DNA from: Litoditis marina
Lineage: Eukaryota > Nematoda > Chromadorea > Rhabditida > Rhabditidae
Assembly: GCA_964036275.1 (NCBI GenBank)
Contig: OZ038435.1
Coordinates: 34,652,228 to 34,716,227, forward strand
DNA length: 64,000 nucleotides
Direction: 5' to 3'
Shown here piece after piece: positions 60,693 to 64,000 of this stretch. Made by a program: the position numbers and the translations under genes. The number at the start of each line of letters is the position of its first letter. Position 1 is the first letter of the stretch. The notes below the pieces were generated by a model, which ran no database searches, had not been told where the DNA came from, and saw only the letters and a program-made list of their open reading frames with translations.

Positions 60693-63317
60693 CTAGTAGG
60701 CGTGATTGGCGACGAACAGCGACTGCGAGGCAGCTGCGTCGGCGGTCGGGTCCCCGGAATACTTTCCCACCGAGGCCAGCGAGTTCACTTGGGCACGGTG
60801 CAGCAGAACAGCCTGAAATAACAGGGGTAGGGGGCGTGGCCAAAGATGGGTTGTAGTTTGGTGTTGTCCTCATTTTCATCGCGATGATCACCAAGAATCA
60901 ACACTCGACCTTCTCAGAAACATTTGCGCCGGTTCACTGAGATTGACAATCCACAGAAAAAGCGAGGTAAATAAGACTACAGGTAGTCGGCGTCACTCCG
61001 ACCTGCGCACTCTCTCATTGCTCCGCCAAATGAAACTTGTCTGAGCAGTTGAGAGTTATAGAGCGTGACTGAATCTGATTTTTTTTCGTTTCCATACTAC
61101 AGTGACCCAGCGTACCTGAGCATCCTTGATGTTCTCGTCTTTGCCAGCCCACTTGGCGAGACAGGATGCCTGCAGGGCACGACCATAGGAGAAGGTCAGA
61201 GCCCACGGCTTGTTGAGGGGAGCCTTGAATAGAATAAATTAAAGTTGTAAACTTTGTATTGCATTATTGTTCAGCTTCGAATGCATATTGAACAACCCTG
61301 TCAGTTGTTTTCGGTATTCCGGTTGGTTTACTTTGACAACTACATACAAACTACTTGTTCTATGTGAAAACAAGAATCAGAGGAGAAAGAGAGAGAGCGA
61401 GAGAGAGAGAGAGAGTGAGTGAAAGAAAAAGACAGGAGAGGAATGATTACCTGGTTGATGGCGTTGAGGTTCTTGGTGGCCTCCTCCTCACTCTGTCCTC
61501 CCGAGAGGAAGACGACTCCGGGCACCGCGGAGGGGACCGCGCGGCGGAGGGCCGTCACCGTGGCCAGACCAATGTCCGCGTTCGAGGGACGCGCACCGGC
61601 GAACGACTGGCCTGAAGGCGGCTACGTGTTACAGGTTAAATATCTCCACTCAGTGAACCTCGACGATAGCGTGTAGGTCAGAGAGATTCAGACTGTCTTA
61701 GCCTGTTTCCCTGTCTGCATCCCTCACTGACTATGATTTCGCCCTTACAGCAGGCTATGGATTAGAGCGAATGTTTTTGAGTGATTTTCACAGCAATCGT
61801 AGGTTTTTATATGAAATGAGAGTAGAAAACCGCTTACACAAAATCTGTATGTTCGAGAATAGCTCTAACTTATCAAAAACAACCTGGAGGTTTATTTGGC
61901 ACGCGGTAGCCTACCTCGGGATTTGGAGGCAAAACTTGAGTTTTATACCTCTACTTCATTAGATGATAACCATCAGCGTTGTTCTACTTCGATTTCTCTT
62001 TTCAATTTATTTTTCACCGTACTTAAAGAGCAGGACGATTGTGTGGACCAATCCCATGTCAACGGTCCTTTAAACTGCAATGGAAAAATGTATTGCAGTT
62101 TAAAGGACTGGAGCGTTGGGATTGAACCACATAATCTTCATTCTTTTATTTTACTACATATACTTTTTCAATAGTTGAAATCTTATCGAAACTAACCGGG
62201 TGTGACCATATTGGGCTTGAGCAGGGTTCCCTCCAGATAGACATGGTGCTCATTGAGAGCTCTACAATAGAATCATGTTTCAACTATTATATTCGAGTTA
62301 GGACCTCAGAGAATGCTGTACTAATCAACTGAGAACTTTTTTTTCAGAATTATAGACCGAAAAAAAACCATGCAGGGTTTTACGACCGTGCACAGTTGGT
62401 ATATAGATTCCAAGAAGCTATACTCTGTTCCACTAATCGATGTCCTTCTACGGTAACCTGTCAAATATTCAGGAGGCATTCTCTAATGAATAATTATTTA
62501 TTTTGGTTTCAAACTTCCAGAGTTTGTAGTAGTAAAGATGGAGAATTCACTACCAGAATTTGCAGAGTTTCCAAAAACGTCAATATCGCCAACGTTAACC
62601 TGAAAATTTGAGCAGGTTACTGTAGAGGGTTACAAGTGGGTGGAAAAAACTACACGTACAACTTATTTTCGAACATGAGTCTATGGGTGTTTGTGAAGCA
62701 AGCCGTTGTTCGCAATTTGATACCGTTGTTTTCGGTCTGAATTCGAGAACATTCAAACTAGAACGAAGATTTAGTCTTGTCCTATAGTCGCCATCTTTCC
62801 TAGGGACTCCTACACTACACTTTCGAATTTTCGAATCGTTGTTTTCTAATGAAAACTTTAACTTTATCAAAGGATAATTCGGAAACTTTTTCTCATAGGT
62901 GAGCAGATTCGAATGCAGAACTTTTTAAACAATTTTGATCATATTAACGTCACTGAAACAGGCTTGAAGTTTTGTAATCTTACTGTAGGAGTCTCAGTAG
63001 GAATGAAAAAGACTATATAACACCATACGGTCAGCAGAAATTAGTAGGCTACAAAAGCGAGATAGCATGGGGTCAATGAGGCCGCAGACAGGCTAACACA
63101 GACTACGTTGCACCGATCTGTGCACTCTCTCGACGGGACCGCTACAACAGTGGCAGGGAATTCCCTGAGGGAGAAAGTACCTGTAGCAGTAGGAGAGCAC
63201 GGTCTCGGTGATCTTCTGGCTGCGAGCCAGGTCGTGTTCTCCGTCAGGGAGAATCTCCGGCTCCACGATGGGAACGAGGCCGTTCTGCTGACAGATGGAC
63301 GCGTAGCGGGCCAGAAC
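60693..63317 (-). CDS. aldo: Class I fructose-bisphosphate aldolase (3' part)
   Basis: Glycolytic enzyme cleaving fructose-1,6-bisphosphate. Five exons are in the window (5' to 3'): 63317-63181, 62261-62197, 61611-61451, 61223-61116, 60812-60693, together about 197 codons. The N-terminal half lies beyond the right edge. Visible motifs are [20 protein letters not shown] with the catalytic acidic residues of [25 protein letters not shown] with the Schiff-base lysine; [33 protein letters not shown]; and the C-terminal SLFVANHAY ending in the catalytic tyrosine. The acceptor before exon 61223 is TATTCAAG. A minus-strand AATAAA lies at 60521-60526. C. elegans has two aldolase genes; I cannot say which this matches. 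Confidence 0.95.
60918..61050. repeat. Hairpin repeat, AGAGTGTGCAGG family, copy in aldolase intron
   Basis: CTCAGAAACATTTGCGCCGG ... GACCTGCGCACTCTCTCATT ... AAACTTGTCTGAGCAG. Ends are inverted. It shares GAAACATTTGCGCCGGTT with 29063-29160. Confidence 0.55.
62028..62145. repeat. Long-stem hairpin repeat, GGACGATTATGTGG family, copy 3
   Basis: CAGGACGATTGTGTGGACCA ... AACTGCAATGGAAAAATGTATTGCAGTT ... GAACCACATAATC. A stem of about 45-50 bp lies in an aldolase intron. Confidence 0.75.
63040..63160. repeat. Hairpin repeat, AGAGTGTGCAGG family, copy next to an aldolase donor
   Basis: GGTCAATGAGGCCGCAGACA ... GATCTGTGCACTCTCTCGAC. It ends about 20 bp from the 5' splice site of exon 63317-63181. 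Confidence 0.5.
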
Positions 63318-64000
63318 CTGAACATCCAAATACGGTAACTGAGACTGACATGTGCAAGTCATCATTGTCTGTGTGGAATGTATCTTTAGGGCCACGTATT
63401 CGAGATAGGAACTTTGTTCATATTTTGGTATGTCTCCGGAACATGTGTATTCGATATTTGTGCTGTTCGAGAGAGTTTTCATCATTGACCTCTGTACACA
63501 CGACGAAAACTGTGTACTATTACCGGTAGGATTATACACGTGATTAGGTTACACTTCTATGCGCACCATTTTCATATACTTCAACCATTTAAAATTTAAT
63601 GGCTTCAATTATTTCTCTGTTTTCTTCTCTTTCTCTGATGAGCGAGTGCCACATTCTTTAAATGTAGATAAATAAATTAAATGTATAATATGCGGATTTT
63701 GACAATCAACAGTTTACAGGACGAAGCTGCAAATTCCGCGACTTGTTAACCTGATGTCGTCTGCACTACAGGACGGCTTAAATAAAACACTGATGGAGTC
63801 GTGAAATCTGCCAATCGCAACATTCCTACACGCCTTGATCACCTAACTAACTATGACAATTTCGGGGACTGGGCCGTGAAAAATCGGGGACCACGCCCCC
63901 TTAGAGGGGGGGGGGCAGAAAAAAGGTAATATGGAAGAGGTACTCAAGAGAAACTGATACATACCTTTTTATGTTCGAACAAACGAACTTAATTGCATAC
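63318..64000. other. Aldolase intron, continuing past the window edge
   Basis: No upstream aldolase exon is seen, so the intron exceeds 680 bp. It contains CGGGGACTGGG and CGGGGACCACG phrases and a 10-G run near 63906-63915, resembling the repeat in ucr-1 intron 3. Confidence 0.5.

Overview
The window is animal nuclear DNA, almost certainly from a nematode and probably a rhabditid relative of Caenorhabditis. The evidence is small introns with T-rich TTTCAG/TTGCAG acceptors, splice acceptors a few bases upstream of start codons (as in spliced-leader trans-splicing), and gene content. From memory, the block PRP43/DHX15 helicase (minus), cytochrome bc1 core protein UCR-1 (plus) and engulfment adaptor CED-6 (plus) matches the neighbourhood of C. 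elegans cosmid F56D2 (F56D2.6, F56D2.1, F56D2.7). No rRNA gene, functional tRNA gene or CRISPR array is visible.

Layout. 1-6847: no supported gene; a repeat-rich stretch ending in the 3' UTR of the helicase. 6848-14662 (-): DHX15/PRP43, 19 exons, 736 aa. 14663-15706: shared divergent promoter interval. 15707-21697 (+): ucr-1, 14 exons, 472 aa. 23930-32317 (+): ced-6, 13 exons, 493 aa. 32897-39493 (-): WDR37-like WD40 protein, 14 exons, 468 aa, convergent with ced-6. 41340-44666 (+): NAA80-like actin N-terminal acetyltransferase, 5 exons, 212 aa, with a polyproline segment in its last exon. 44490-59687: a tandem duplication that starts at that last exon and leaves three copies of it (A 44490, B 50569, C 59688). 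Each unit carries a 74-aa minus-strand ORF with its own polyadenylation signal, a 5'-truncated LINE and a tRNA-like short repeat. 54613-58621: a 4,009-bp LTR element of BEL/Pao type inserted in the LINE of the second unit; its single 1,077-aa ORF has gag and protease but no reverse transcriptase or integrase core. 60693-63317 (-): the 3' part of a class I fructose-bisphosphate aldolase gene that runs off the right edge.

The genes are unrelated housekeeping or cell-biology functions (splicing, respiration, corpse engulfment, WD40 scaffold, actin acetylation, glycolysis) and are not an operon. All gene models here were built by hand from splice sites, reading frame and recalled family sequences; exon sums are multiples of three for all five complete genes.

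The most distinctive content is mobile DNA. At least three terminal-inverted-repeat or fold-back families have 9-bp target duplications (Mutator-like), one is nested inside another, and two G-rich fold-backs abut. There is also a hAT-like element whose interior is a TTTCGAG minisatellite, a GC-rich MITE with a 3-bp duplication, and several short hairpin families in introns. For the LTR element, the MITE, the hAT-like element and the fold-back pair, a related unoccupied site is visible elsewhere in this same window, so the insertions can be read directly. The second NAA80 terminal exon is a hybrid of the other two, as expected from unequal crossing-over near its polyproline tract.
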